From: Erwinia_E haradaeae_I
GTDB taxonomy: Bacteria; Pseudomonadota; Gammaproteobacteria; Enterobacterales; Enterobacteriaceae
DNA: 64,000 nucleotides
NCBI RefSeq assembly: GCF_900698925.1
Contig: NZ_LR217713.1
Span: forward strand, 806,001-870,000
Direction of reading: 5' to 3'
Translations under genes and position numbers: made by a program
The notes under the pieces: model-generated
What the model was told of the DNA's origin: nothing
Databases searched by the model: none
Seen by the model: only the letters and a program-made list of their open reading frames with translations
Part shown: positions 10,005-21,360 of the stretch, piece after piece
How positions within the stretch are numbered: the first letter of the stretch is position 1
How the letters are laid out: each line of letters opens with the position of its first letter

Positions 10005-11204
10005 ATGATTATTCAACCACGGACTAGAGGTTTTATCTGTGTCACTGCTCATCCAATAGGTTGTAAATATAATGTAGAAAAACAAATACAATATATTAGA
10101 ACCAAAGGAGTTCTTACATCTGGCCCTAAAAAAGTTCTAATCATTGGCGCTTCATCCGGTTATGGATTAGCTATGCGCATTGCTTCTTCTTTTGGGTGTG
10201 GGGCCAGTACACTTGGTGTATTTTTTGAACGCTCAGGAGAAAAAAATAAATCAGCAAGTGCTGGTTGGTATAACTCTTCTGCATTTACAGAACTAGCAAT
10301 ATCATCTGGTTTATACGTGAAAAATATTAATGGCGATGCTTATTCCAATTCTGTTAAAAAGAAAACTATTGAAATCATTAAAAGAGATTTGGGAACAGTA
10401 GATCTTGTCATATATAGCCTCGCAGCTTCGTATTGTACCGATCCAGATACTGGTCAAGTGTTGCGCTCCGTATTAAAACCCATAGGATCACCTATGATGA
10501 CAAAAACATTAAATACTAAGACAAAAAAAATTTCCCATATTTTATTAGAACCTGCTTCACTGGAAGAAATTAATAATACGATCACTGTTATGGGAGGGAA
10601 AAACTGGCAAACATGGATACATGCACTGCTTGAAGCTAATGTACTATCCAAAGAAGCAAAAACCACCGCTTTTAGCTATCTTGGAGAAAAAATTACACAC
10701 GACATCTACTGGAACGGCTCCATAGGGGCAGCAAAAAAAGATCTAGACACAAGAGCATTGCATATACGAAACACCTTAATGACTAAAAATAACGGTGATG
10801 CGCGCATTGCGGTTCTTAAAGCTGTAGTCACTCAAGCTAGCTCCGCCATTCCGATGATGCCATTATATTTATCACTGCTCTTAAAAGTGATGAAAGAAAG
10901 AAATACGCATGAAGATTGTATCGAGCAAGTATACTTTCTTTTAAAAGACAACTTGTACAATCCTTTACCTCTCTTAGATAAGATGGGTCGGTTTCGAATG
11001 GACTCTCAAGAATTAAACCCTGATATACAAAATGCTATCTCTACACGATGGAAAATTATCACTGATGATAATCTTTGTGAATTGACTGATCTTTCTGGAT
11101 ATCAAAATGCTTTTATGCGCCTATTTGGCTTTGGCATACCTGAAATTAACTATGAAAATCATGTAGACGCAGATATAAAAATTAAAAATCTGATTCAGAT
11201 GTAA
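10005..11204 (+). CDS. fabV: enoyl-ACP reductase, FabV type
   Basis: NADH-dependent reduction of trans-2-enoyl-ACP, the last step of each elongation cycle. The 399-residue product equals the usual FabV length (longer than FabI, ~260) and shows RGFICVTAHPIGC at the N-terminus, the dinucleotide-binding GASSGYGLAMRIASSFG near residue 48, and the catalytic Y-X8-K as YWNGSIGAAK, followed by VTQASSAIPMMPLY. TTGAGGTC lies seven bases before the ATG. FabV is known from Vibrio, Yersinia, Pseudomonas and Xanthomonas; E. coli uses FabI. No fabI is in this window, so FabV may be the sole enoyl reductase. Solitary gene between spacers. Confidence 0.95.
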   Translation: MIIQPRTRGFICVTAHPIGCKYNVEKQIQYIRTKGVLTSGPKKVLIIGASSGYGLAMRIASSFGCGASTLGVFFERSGEKNKSASAGWYNSSAFTELAISSGLYVKNINGDAYSNSVKKKTIEIIKRDLGTVDLVIYSLAASYCTDPDTGQVLRSVLKPIGSPMMTKTLNTKTKKISHILLEPASLEEINNTITVMGGKNWQTWIHALLEANVLSKEAKTTAFSYLGEKITHDIYWNGSIGAAKKDLDTRALHIRNTLMTKNNGDARIAVLKAVVTQASSAIPMMPLYLSLLLKVMKERNTHEDCIEQVYFLLKDNLYNPLPLLDKMGRFRMDSQELNPDIQNAISTRWKIITDDNLCELTDLSGYQNAFMRLFGFGIPEINYENHVDADIKIKNLIQM

Positions 11205-11974
11205 TTACTTCTAAATAAAAATAAAGATAATTCTGTAAAAAGTTATTCCAAATTTTACAATATAGATAATAATATATAAAATAACTCATGACAATTTATA
11301 ATCAACCACCTTTTCTAATTAAAAAATTTTCAGTTACAGAACGTTCTAAATCTTTTGAAGACAGAAAATACCCAATAAACTATAATTCACACAGATAATA
11401 TTATAATCTCTACAATCTTTTTACATGCGCTCCTATGTATCTTTTCAAGATAAATAAAATAAGCAAAATAAAAATAAAAGATATTCTATGTGATATTTCT
11501 TAAAAACAAGATATAAAGATATAGAAGATATACTTTAAATATTTTTAAAATCACAGCTTACAAGCGAAAACGATAGAATAAAATACTTAAATAAATGATT
11601 CTGATACACCTTGATTATTCTATATTTACTAGATAAAAAATTTATACTCACTTGCAAACATAACTGCCCCACGCACGATTAAAGTCAAACAACACTATTT
11701 TAAATAAAATAATAATCCAAAAAAACTAATCTAATAATTTCAAAAAGGACATACTCCTTGTCTCTATTAATATAACTTCTGCAATATTCATTTTAATCCT
11801 TAAAAAAAATTAAAACTATGATAAAGTAGTGTTATTGATAATCCATCAAAAACAAAATCGATGGTATGTTAGAAATCTAAAATAGATTATTGAATATTAC
11901 TGATACCTTAATTTTAAATTGTAGTGTTATGAACAAATATTCTTAAATGCATATCAAGTAACCCAAGGATGAAC
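11205..11974. other. spacer between fabV and ndk
   Basis: AT-rich, no open frame of credible length, no RNA gene recognised. Confidence 0.5.
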
Positions 11975-12400
11975 ATGACTATGGAAAAGACCTTGTCTAT
12001 TCTTAAACCAAATGCTATAAAAAAAAATATTATTGGTGCAATTTTTCATCGATGTGAATCAGCGGGGTTAAAAATTATTGCTAACAAAATGCAAATTTTA
12101 TCCGAAAAACAAGTTATAGATTTCTATCAAGAACATCGGGGTAAATTATTTTTTGATAATTTAATTAAATTTATGACTTCTGGAGCAGTTATTCTCTCAG
12201 TATTAGAAGGACACAATTCTATACAGCGATATAGGGAATTAATGGGAGATACAAACCCATCTAGGGCTCTTGCGGGGACCCTGCGATCTGATTATGCAGA
12301 TAGCTTGACTGAAAATACTATACATGGCTCTGATTCATCCGTGTCTGCAAAACGTGAAATTTTATTCTTCTTCAAGAAAGAAGAAATATACCCAAGATAG
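11975..12400 (+). CDS. ndk: nucleoside diphosphate kinase
   Basis: Transfers the terminal phosphate from ATP to NDPs through a phosphohistidine. The active site NTIHGSDS places the catalytic histidine at residue 117, the same position as in E. coli, and the KPNA motif is at 11-14. I choose the ATG at 11975 (141 residues) because AAGGA at 11965-11969 is then five bases away and the N-terminus aligns; the ATG at 11969 overlaps that ribosome site. It precedes rlmN, as in the enterobacterial ndk-rlmN-rodZ-ispG-hisS neighbourhood, but with about 1 kb of spacer where other genes are lost. Confidence 0.96.
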   Translation: MTMEKTLSILKPNAIKKNIIGAIFHRCESAGLKIIANKMQILSEKQVIDFYQEHRGKLFFDNLIKFMTSGAVILSVLEGHNSIQRYRELMGDTNPSRALAGTLRSDYADSLTENTIHGSDSSVSAKREILFFFKKEEIYPR

Positions 12401-13435
12401 GATTAATAAATAAATGTACTTAGCCTAAGAATGCTCTTTTTTTAAAATTGTCCTGTATATTAAAATTCTAATTTATACATAAACTCACGTTATATGTATA
12501 TATTTTATATAAAGACGTTACAAAATGACTTACATATCCATATTTAGAAAGTAATTATTATACTATCTCAATAAATAATCATAATCATTTCCACATAAGT
12601 TATATTGATTAATAATTAATTATTATAGTATATAAAAAAACTATGATAGCATAATCTTATGTTAGTATTCATTGTGCGCTTACTAAGATTATAATAGTAA
12701 TCATATATATCTCATAATATATTATGTCTGACTAAATCTTGAACTAAAATGATCTCTATCTACTATAACGCTCGCTATTGATGCATCAATGTATTAAATA
12801 AATATAAAATCTATATGTCTAGTATGTTACTCACAACACAACATCTGGCGTTAAACTCATTTAATTTTAATTTGCAATCCCTTCCACTTAGGAAGTAGAT
12901 CTAATCTTTTATTATGTAAACACAACTCCTAATTGTATACCAACATAATATGTTATCAATAACATATTATCATTATAAGATATTATATCATAATGCATGA
13001 TACTATAAATTTTAAAATATTTAATGTTGATAAAATAGACGTATTATATGTAACTCTAAGATCTCAATAAAAAAATAAATTTACAAAAAAATTATTGCAA
13101 ACTTGATAAAAATTTAGACAAAACCAATCACGTGGCTCCATGAAATATGAAGTAATACAATACTAGTAGTATTATCACGATTGTACTCACATTCAGATAT
13201 AAGCGCAGCTTCCTATTATGCATACGTTAACATAATATCCCTCCTCTCTTTCAAGAGGAATCGTAATACCTATATTATTACTTTTACAATAAATTCCAAA
13301 CTCATCATCCTCTACTCTACATATAACATATAAATAACCGTTTTCTCTAATCAATTAGGATTCCTATAGCAGTTATTTACATGTACACTAATTCTCAACT
13401 CCTTTGATCTATTCTAAAAAAACTAGAGACTACTT
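12401..13435. other. spacer between ndk and rlmN
   Basis: AT-rich and stop-dense. A 6-bp hairpin TCCTCT/AGAGGA lies near 13240-13262. E. coli has other genes between ndk and rlmN; I recognise no relic of them. Confidence 0.5.
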
Positions 13436-14611
13436 ATGTTAGCACCAAGCATAATATCCTTATCATCCTCAAATGACATAAGAATTAGTAAGTCAGAAAA
13501 AATTAATCTATTAAATCTAAATCGTCAAAAAATGCATGAATTCTTTTCTGATTTAAATGAAAAACCCTTTCGCGTTGAACAAGTTATGCGATGGATCTAT
13601 CATCACTTCTGTACCAATTTTGATGATATGACTAACATCAATAAACTATTCCGTAATAAACTAAAATCCATTGCAGAAATCCGCGCTCCAGAAGTAACAA
13701 CAACACAACAATCCTCAGACGGTACTATTAAATGGGGTATGCAGATTGGAAAACAACAAATTGAAACTGTCTACATTCCAGAAAAAGATCGTTCAACACT
13801 CTGTATATCTTCGCAGGTTGGTTGCAAACTGGCATGTAAATTCTGCTCAACAGCACAACAAGGATTTAACCGTAACTTAACAACCTCTGAAATCATTGGA
13901 CAAATCTGGCGTGCTATAACAATCCTTAAAAAAAATATAATGACTAATCAACGCCCAATTACTAATATAGTAATAATGGGAATGGGCGAACCACTTCTGA
14001 ACCTAAATAATATTATTCAATCTATTGAAATCATGCTAGATGATTTTGGCTTTGGTTTATCTAAAAGACGCGTTACTTTATCTACTTCTGGAATTATTCC
14101 GGCACTAGATAAACTAATAGAAAAAGTTGATGTAGCATTGGCCGTGTCACTCCATGCACCAAATAATCAAATACGTAATAAAATTATGCCTATCAATCAA
14201 GTATATAATATTGAAAATATACTAGAATCAGTTAAACGCTATATTAGCATGTCTCGAGCAAATAAAGGACGTGTAACTATTGAATACGTCATGCTCGATG
14301 GAATTAATGATAGCCAAAATAACGCGCATCAACTGGCAAAACTGCTACGAGATACACCATGTAAAATTAATTTAATACCCTGGAATGCCTTTCCGGGTGC
14401 ACTCTTTAATTGCAGTTCATATAGCCGTATTAATCGTTTTGCTAAAATACTAATAGATCATGGTTTTACTACGATTATACGTAAAACGCGTGGTCATGAT
14501 ATTAATGCAGCCTGTGGGCAATTATCTGGACACGTAATTAACCGAACTAAACACATAACACATGATAAAAGAATGGATGAAACAATTAATATTAACAAAC
14601 TCTATGATTAA
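13436..14611 (+). CDS. rlmN: dual-specificity rRNA/tRNA adenine-C2 methyltransferase
   Basis: Radical-SAM enzyme that methylates C2 of A2503 in 23S rRNA and A37 in several tRNAs. The 391-residue product (E. coli 384) shows the radical-SAM cluster motif CX3CX2C as CKLACKFC, the GMGEPLLN SAM motif, and the two mechanistic cysteines: the methyl-carrying one in RKTRGHDINAACGQ near the C-terminus and the resolving one in the N-terminal half. The N-terminal ~20 residues are lineage specific; conservation begins at KINLLNLNRQ. Its [4Fe-4S] cluster would depend on the suf genes at 51-57 kb. First gene of the conserved rlmN-rodZ-ispG-hisS block. Confidence 0.96.
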   Translation: MLAPSIISLSSSNDIRISKSEKINLLNLNRQKMHEFFSDLNEKPFRVEQVMRWIYHHFCTNFDDMTNINKLFRNKLKSIAEIRAPEVTTTQQSSDGTIKWGMQIGKQQIETVYIPEKDRSTLCISSQVGCKLACKFCSTAQQGFNRNLTTSEIIGQIWRAITILKKNIMTNQRPITNIVIMGMGEPLLNLNNIIQSIEIMLDDFGFGLSKRRVTLSTSGIIPALDKLIEKVDVALAVSLHAPNNQIRNKIMPINQVYNIENILESVKRYISMSRANKGRVTIEYVMLDGINDSQNNAHQLAKLLRDTPCKINLIPWNAFPGALFNCSSYSRINRFAKILIDHGFTTIIRKTRGHDINAACGQLSGHVINRTKHITHDKRMDETININKLYD

Positions 14612-15571
14612 TTACACGTATGATCACCTTCTGATTTAATCTAATTATATACAATCTACCGCATTAAGCTAAAACTCCTGAAAAAAATAAGATATAATCT
14701 AATATAAATAATATAATAAACTACCTATGATAGGATCTACTTAAAAAGAATTAGATCAATAATATCAGTTTTTTTATGTACCTAAATATACATAGACTAA
14801 AGAAAAAATCTCACTAATTAATATAATTTACCTAGGATCGCGAACTTAACTTTACAAAATAAGAAAAATAATCAGAATAAAAATAAATATTCAGATCTAT
14901 AATTTTCTATTTCTAACTAAATTATAATTCAATTTTCTCTAACATCATGGAAAAAATACAAAATTAACCCAATTTCAATTTAAAAAACAACGATTTTATT
15001 GATAAAGATTTGAAATTAATAAATATACAATTTAATTTTCTATTGATAAATTACAAAAAACTTTTAACAAACGTCCTTAACTACAATAGTATAACCAGGT
15101 ACAATAAATACGAATACCACACCAAGAAAAATATTATAAATAAAAAAGAAAGAATTCAACTTAATATATAAAATTATAATAATTACAATCTACTCCCTCT
15201 GATTTGGCTTGGTATGCTATAATATTATTCTTATATGATATATATTACAAATATACAAAAAACTAGATGGCTCCTAACAATAAAAATATAGATATTATTT
15301 TATATTTCCATAAAGCAATATGTAGGTAAAACTAGACATTTATATGTCTAAAACTAATCTAGAGAAATAATAGAAAATAGGACCAATAGTAAGAAAATAC
15401 TTCAACTTATGCTTCCTGTGAAATTTGTATCAAAAAACATCCTATTTCTTTCAAAAAATTTATATAGATTATTTTCCTTTCTTTGGAAGGAAAATTGCAT
15501 TTTTGATATATAATTTCACAAGAAATTTAAAAAACTTTTCACTATCGATACAGCAGCGATATCTTTTTCTT
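14612..15571. other. spacer between rlmN and rodZ
   Basis: AT-rich. The rodZ frame stays open back to 15425, but those 49 codons have no similarity to RodZ and no ribosome site, so I treat them as spacer. Confidence 0.5.
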
Positions 15572-16048
15572 ATGACCATTGAAGCTACTCAAGATAAATA
15601 CCATATAACTTTAACGGGAGAACGCTTACGGAATGCCCGTGAAAAACTGGGCCTCACACAGCAACATATTGCTGAGCGTCTCTGCCTAAAAGTATCTATT
15701 ATTCGCGATATCGAAGAAGATACCGTCTCTTCTTCACTCGCATCAACTTTCCTGCGAGGCTATATCCGCTCTTATGCCCGCTTGGTTCAAATTTCAGAAG
15801 AAGAACTTATCACACTTATGGAACAACAAATGCCAGTTAATGATGCCAAAGTAGAAATTATGCAAAGCTACTCTCTAGGACAACAGAAAACCAAGCGAGA
15901 TAACTGGTTTATGCTTATTACTTGGCTAATTCTTATTTTGATACTTGGTCTTACTATGACTTGGTGGTGGCAAAATTACACGACCACTCAGGATCATCTA
16001 GTATCTATTAAAACTTCAAATACAATTATTACAGGAGAGAATCGTTAA
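15572..16048 (+). CDS. rodZ: cell-shape protein RodZ, periplasmic domain missing
   Basis: RodZ links the MreB cytoskeleton to the inner membrane. Residues ~14-85 form the Cro-type helix-turn-helix MreB-binding domain (GERLRNAREKLGLTQQHIAE, VSIIRDIEED, ASTFLRGYIRSYARL); a basic KTKRD stretch precedes a transmembrane helix at ~111-133 ending in TWWWQNY. The protein then stops at residue 158, whereas E. coli RodZ has 337 residues with a periplasmic linker and beta domain. The sequence after the stop is stop-dense in all plus frames, so this is truncation, not a simple frameshift. The ATG at 15572 is chosen by homology; no clear ribosome site. Followed by ispG as in E. coli. Confidence 0.88.
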   Translation: MTIEATQDKYHITLTGERLRNAREKLGLTQQHIAERLCLKVSIIRDIEEDTVSSSLASTFLRGYIRSYARLVQISEEELITLMEQQMPVNDAKVEIMQSYSLGQQKTKRDNWFMLITWLILILILGLTMTWWWQNYTTTQDHLVSIKTSNTIITGENR

Positions 16049-16515
16049 TGATTTTTATAAATTCATATTTACATTAATCTAAGCTAGAATAATAGATTAA
16101 TACAAAATTTAATAATTTATATAAAACTCTACAACAAATACTATGAATCATAATCAAATCAAAACAATACTCACTTATCTTATGTCTAGCCGAGACCAAA
16201 ATAATTCACTTTATGAGTCAATTAAGAACAAATTATTTATTCTTTTCTTATAAAATATATAACAATATATTCTCATTAAGAGAATAACAATCAAAGTAAG
16301 ATCACATAATACCAATAACATCTAATACAACCAGTAGATCAGTTAACTAAACTAATGTTCTTTTATTTATATTATAATTTCTACACCTTTCTCTCCAGGC
16401 ACGATACAGACAACCCTGCGCTTGAATGTTTAATGTTAGATCCACTTATCCCTATACCCCTTCTTTTAGCTTACCTTTCATTCTCACCCCATCCTTAGTT
16501 ATTATGGAGAAAGAT
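16049..16515. other. spacer between truncated rodZ and ispG
   Basis: AT-rich; sits where the rodZ 3' half would be. I find no recognisable periplasmic-domain remnant in it. The ispG frame stays open back to 16426 without similarity. Confidence 0.5.
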
Positions 16516-17604
16516 ATGAATAACTTGAAACCTATTGCCCGTCGTGAATCAATGCGTATTAATATTGGAAAAGTTCCTATAGGTGATAACATGCCTATTT
16601 CTGTGCAATCTATGACTAATACACCTACAACTAATATTAAAGCCTCTATTTCTCAGATTCAATCTCTAGAACAAGCTGGTGCTGATATTATTCGAATATC
16701 TATACCTACTATGGAAGCTGCAGAGTCATTTCGTGTTATCAAAAAACAAGTTACTGCTCCTTTAGTCGCAGATATTCATTTTGACTATCGAATCGCCCTA
16801 AAAGTTGCTGAATATGGAGTAGACTGCTTACGCATTAATCCAGGAAATATCGGTAATAAACATCGAATTCGCCAAGTGGTAGAATGCGCTCGCTATCATA
16901 ACATTCCAATTCGAATTGGAATTAATAGCGGATCACTAGAACAAGATTTACAAAAAAAATATAATAGTCCTACCGCAGAAGCTTTAGTTGAATCAGCTTT
17001 ACGTAATATTAATCATTTTGATAACCTTAACTTTGATATGTTTAAAGTCAGCGTTAAATCATCTAACGTTTTAACCGCTATAGAAGCATATCGTCTTTTA
17101 GCTAAACAAATTAAACAACCACTTCATCTAGGCATTACAGAGACCGGAGGAGCGCGAGCTGGAGCAGTAAAATCAGCAATAGCAATAGGCTCCCTTCTAT
17201 TGGAGGGCATCGGTGATACACTACGAATATCTCTGGCAACTGACCCAATCGAAGAAGTAAAAGTTGGTTTTGATATTTTGAAATCTCTACAGATTCGTTC
17301 ACGTGGTATTAATTTTATTGCCTGCCCAACTTGCTCACGTCAAGAATTTGATGTTATTAACGTAGTTAACATTCTAGAAAAACGACTAGAAGACATTCTT
17401 ACTCCGATGGATATTGCAATTATTGGTTGTATGGTCAATGGTCCAGGGGAAGCTAAACAAGCGACCCTAGCTTTAGTAGGTAATCGTAACAAAAGTAGTT
17501 TTTATGAAGATGGAATTCAATTAAATGTGCGAATCGATAATCAGACTCTTGTAGACCAACTAGAGGAACGCATTCGCGCTAAAGCGCTACATATAAAAAA
17601 ATAG
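16516..17604 (+). CDS. ispG: 4-hydroxy-3-methylbut-2-enyl diphosphate synthase (GcpE)
   Basis: Fe-S enzyme of the MEP isoprenoid pathway, converting MEcPP to HMBPP. The [4Fe-4S] ligands are visible as ACPTCSRQ and GCMVNGPGE, the latter with the conserved glutamate; the TIM-barrel part carries VQSMTNT, VADIHFDYRIALK and RINPGNIG. I start at the ATG at 16516 (362 residues; E. coli 372) because GGAGA at 16506-16510 is five bases away and the N-terminus aligns from NNLKPIARRES. The C-terminus is about ten residues shorter than in E. coli, beyond conserved positions. Followed 177 bases later by hisS. Supplies isoprenoids for undecaprenyl phosphate and quinones. Confidence 0.95.
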   Translation: MNNLKPIARRESMRINIGKVPIGDNMPISVQSMTNTPTTNIKASISQIQSLEQAGADIIRISIPTMEAAESFRVIKKQVTAPLVADIHFDYRIALKVAEYGVDCLRINPGNIGNKHRIRQVVECARYHNIPIRIGINSGSLEQDLQKKYNSPTAEALVESALRNINHFDNLNFDMFKVSVKSSNVLTAIEAYRLLAKQIKQPLHLGITETGGARAGAVKSAIAIGSLLLEGIGDTLRISLATDPIEEVKVGFDILKSLQIRSRGINFIACPTCSRQEFDVINVVNILEKRLEDILTPMDIAIIGCMVNGPGEAKQATLALVGNRNKSSFYEDGIQLNVRIDNQTLVDQLEERIRAKALHIKK

Positions 17605-17781
17605 CAATCATCTTTAAAGTTTAAAATATTGCATAAGTTATAATACATCTTATTATTATCATCTCGTTAAAGAGATCCAACAGATCTCAATTAATTAAAA
17701 AATTATGCAAGCATATATAATTCTATAAATTTATAAACTATAAGTACAATTATATTGTTATTAGAAATAACAGGATAGACA

Positions 17782-19089
17782 GTGAAAAAAAATAAAATTC
17801 AAGCACTTCGTGGTATGAAAGACCAACTTCCAATAGATATCACTTGCTATCAAAAAATCGAACGCATATTAAAACAAGTTATAAATAGCTACGGTTTCAG
17901 TAAAATTCGTCTGCCAATTGTGGAAAAAACCTCTCTATTTAAACGCGCTATTGGTTCTGTTACTGATGTAACAGAAAAAGAAATGTATACTTTTCAAGAT
18001 CGTAATGGTGAAAGCATTACATTAAGACCAGAAGGGACTGCCGGATGTGTACGTGCAGGAATTGAACATGGTATACTTTATCATCAAGAACAGCGTCTAT
18101 GGTATATAGGACCAATGTTTCGCTATGAAAGACCACAGAAAGGTCGTTATCGACAATTTTATCAAGTTGGTGCTGAAGTATTTGGACTAAAAGGTCCAAA
18201 CATCGATGCTGAATTAATTTTAATGACCGCAAGATGTTGGAAACTATTAGGTATTTCTCATTATCTTCGGTTAGAGTTAAACTCTATCGGATCACTAGAG
18301 ACGCGAAAAAAATACCATAATATACTTATTTCTTTTCTAAGAAATCACATTACTCTTTTAGACAAAGATTGTAAAGATCGTATATATTCTAATCCTCTTC
18401 GAATTCTAGATAGCAAAAATCCTCATATTCAAGAACTATTAAAAGATCTTCCGCCTCTAAAGGATTATCTAGATATTGAATCTAGTCATCATTTTTTAGG
18501 CCTATGTGACCAATTAGATATCGCTGGAATTCCTTATCATATTAACCAACGTCTAGTACGCGGTCTTGATTATTACAACCGAACGGTTTTTGAATGGACC
18601 ACCAATAGTCTTGGTGCACAAGGAACAATCTGTTCTGGTGGTCGATATGATGATTTAGTTGAAGAACTGGGTGGGACATCCACTCCAGCTGTTGGGTTCG
18701 CAATAGGATTAGAAAGATTAGCACTATTAGTACGAAATTTTAACTCTATACCAATACCAAATCAAATTATCGATGTTTATCTCATCACAAAAGGAGAGAA
18801 ACAAAACAATTTAGGATTAATTTTATCTGAACAATTACGTGACAATATACCTGACTTAAAACTAATACGTAATTCCTGTGAAGGAAGCCTAAAAAAACAC
18901 TTCACACACGCAATGAAACTAGGTGCAAGATTTGTAATAATCATCAATAAAGATACAGAAGGTGCAGAAGAACTAATTCTCAAAGATTTTTTGAATAACA
19001 CACAAAAAAACATAGAGAAAACTAATGCATGCTCTATCCTTACTACACTTCTTCGTATGCATTTAACAACCCATGATATATCAATTTAA
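17782..19089 (+). CDS. hisS: histidyl-tRNA synthetase
   Basis: Class II synthetase charging tRNA-His. Motif 2 appears as GPMFRYERPQKGRYRQF, the histidine-binding motifs as RLVRGLDYYNRTVFEW and GGRYDDL, and motif 3 as GFAIGLERLALL, followed by the C-terminal anticodon-binding domain. The start is GTG at 17782, supported by AGGATA six bases upstream. The 435 residues slightly exceed E. coli's 424, mostly from a lysine/asparagine-rich stretch near the C-terminus. In E. coli yfgM, bamB and der follow in the same direction; here 2.3 kb of spacer follows. Confidence 0.97.
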   Translation: MKKNKIQALRGMKDQLPIDITCYQKIERILKQVINSYGFSKIRLPIVEKTSLFKRAIGSVTDVTEKEMYTFQDRNGESITLRPEGTAGCVRAGIEHGILYHQEQRLWYIGPMFRYERPQKGRYRQFYQVGAEVFGLKGPNIDAELILMTARCWKLLGISHYLRLELNSIGSLETRKKYHNILISFLRNHITLLDKDCKDRIYSNPLRILDSKNPHIQELLKDLPPLKDYLDIESSHHFLGLCDQLDIAGIPYHINQRLVRGLDYYNRTVFEWTTNSLGAQGTICSGGRYDDLVEELGGTSTPAVGFAIGLERLALLVRNFNSIPIPNQIIDVYLITKGEKQNNLGLILSEQLRDNIPDLKLIRNSCEGSLKKHFTHAMKLGARFVIIINKDTEGAEELILKDFLNNTQKNIEKTNACSILTTLLRMHLTTHDISI

Positions 19090-21360
19090 TTATTAAAGGT
19101 CTCAAGATACAATAGAAAATACAAAACTATTGAGATAGTATAAGACTATTCTTATCTCTCAAGAAAAATTATATTAAGCTAGATATAATATCCAAAAACA
19201 TGCATTAAACCTCATATTTTATATCCATATAACTAAAAATTATTTCAACAAAAACGGCTTTATCATATTTTTTGATAACAATTGTTGACAGCTCTAATCT
19301 ATAAAAATAGAGACTTATCATTATCTTATACTATATCCTCTTTTCATTTGATGAATCATATAGCACCAAAGTTTCTCAATAGAAATCATAAACACGATCT
19401 TCTTACATAGAATCTTAAAAAAATAATATAAGTACAGTACTTGTTCATTATTATGACAATAATACCTAAATAAGAAAAACCGACTCAAGATTAAAAATCT
19501 ATAACGAAAAACCTAAAAAAATCAAAAAAATCTCTCTACTAGATAGATTATCTATAACATTTATATAATCAAATCAAAACTTAAATTATGATCTAGTTTG
19601 TTGTTGCACAATATGTTATATTTATGAAATTAATAATTAGATGTATTCAGTTGTATTAGAATATAGCTTTATGATAAAAATCGTGAACTCTAAACTAAAG
19701 TCACTTATTTACATTCACGATATAAATTTTATAGATGCAAAATCATTTATCTAATCCTACTGACTATCAGTCCTACTGATATCTCTTTTACAGAGATATA
19801 ACCTAATTTACAAAACTAAACTAAAATAAAAAATTATTTTCTATCTAAAATAATATACACAATCTTTATTCAGCATATACAGATAGCTTGTGCAAAAAAA
19901 ATAAAAATATAAATACAATTTTTAGAGATTCATGTTTATATTTAAAATAAAATGGCAGAATAGATCCATGAATGATTGTGGGATCTGAAATAAATCCAAA
20001 AATCACATCTATATATTAACATCTATATTATATATATACCTATTCTTATCCTTTTATGCCATAAAAGTAGATCATAAATTATTATTCTTATATTATCAAA
20101 ATATAATCAATTTAATGATTCCATCCTTCATATTCGTAAACATAAAAAATACAAAAACAAATCAACTTCATATATACTATACTTCACATATACTAATATG
20201 CCTTCATCCTTTTACTTCTGAAAAAAATCTCTTATAAAACACTAAAATAATCTTACTAAATTTCAATTATTACCCAATAAATTCTAGAAAACTACACATT
20301 AATAATTCTGAATTCCAAATAATCTTTCTCTTGATTCTATGTGTCACATCTGTAACTAATCTAAAAAAAGAAAAATAACATTCATTGTTTAAATAATAAC
20401 CTGCTTTCATAAATCCAAAAAAGAACCAAATAAAATATTAAACTATAGTGTAAATCAATATTAAATTTCAATTATAAACACTACTATAGTAAAAGTCATA
20501 GAAAAAATACCGAGAGCATACTCGAAGTATCTTTCTATTAAAATACCATTTCTTTATTTAGTAAATAAAAAATTGTATTTTTCACAACCCGATTCACACT
20601 CTGAAGTAATATTAGGAATTACCCCATGCGTAATATTAAATTTAAGACCCCTAATATGAATATCCAAAGATCAAGATGTTGCACTCGTGATACTACAAGT
20701 AGATATCAAGGATATCTTGATAGACAGCATCCTATGCTCTATAATATATTTCAAAATAAAAATTGAACAACTCTAAAATAATCTGTTATTTACTGTAATT
20801 TAAATATCTGTTTAGTTATCCTTATCTACATAACATAAAATTCATTATGAACAATACCTCTGCAATAAAAAAGACAAGTCAATATCCTATTCTTACGGAT
20901 AAACTAATTGGTATATATAAAAATATGAATAATATAAAACATATCATATTTTAGAAAATTAATAATTCGTCTTCAATAATGCTATATACTATCACTCTTT
21001 CTCTACTAATAGCGTACAGAAAGATGAATGTATTTAGATAAATACGATAGTAAATCTTATGAAAAATATAAGAATAAAAGTAATTAATAATACAAATTAT
21101 GTTATATAACATATACATTAACTATAATTAGAAATTATATTTCTATTAGATATAATATGTATTAACTATCATTTATCACAGAAGAATAACTATGCTATTC
21201 CTGAATATTATAATAAAATCATATCATATACTGTTATACTTTTAAGACACACAGATGATACATATAACCAAAAAAATAACGATAACCAACGATAACCAAT
21301 AAATTAGACGTACTACAGACCTGAAAAAAGAAAAAATCAACCATAACAGGAGAACAACTT
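19090..21360. other. 2.3-kb spacer between hisS and rpmF
   Basis: The largest gene-free stretch. E. coli hisS is followed by yfgM-bamB-der and rpmF is preceded by yceD; I recognise no remnant of any. Two small hairpins are visible: ATATCTCT/AGAGATAT at 19779-19799 and TATCAAG/CTTGATA near 20705-20723. Promoter(s) for rpmF-plsX-fabH must lie near its right end. Confidence 0.55.

Noticed and set aside
15425..15571. Upstream extension of rodZ (49 codons)
   Set aside because: No similarity to RodZ, which normally begins about 15 residues before the HTH; composition is that of spacer.
16426..16515. Upstream extension of ispG (30 codons)
   Set aside because: A ribosome site and family alignment both point to the ATG at 16516.
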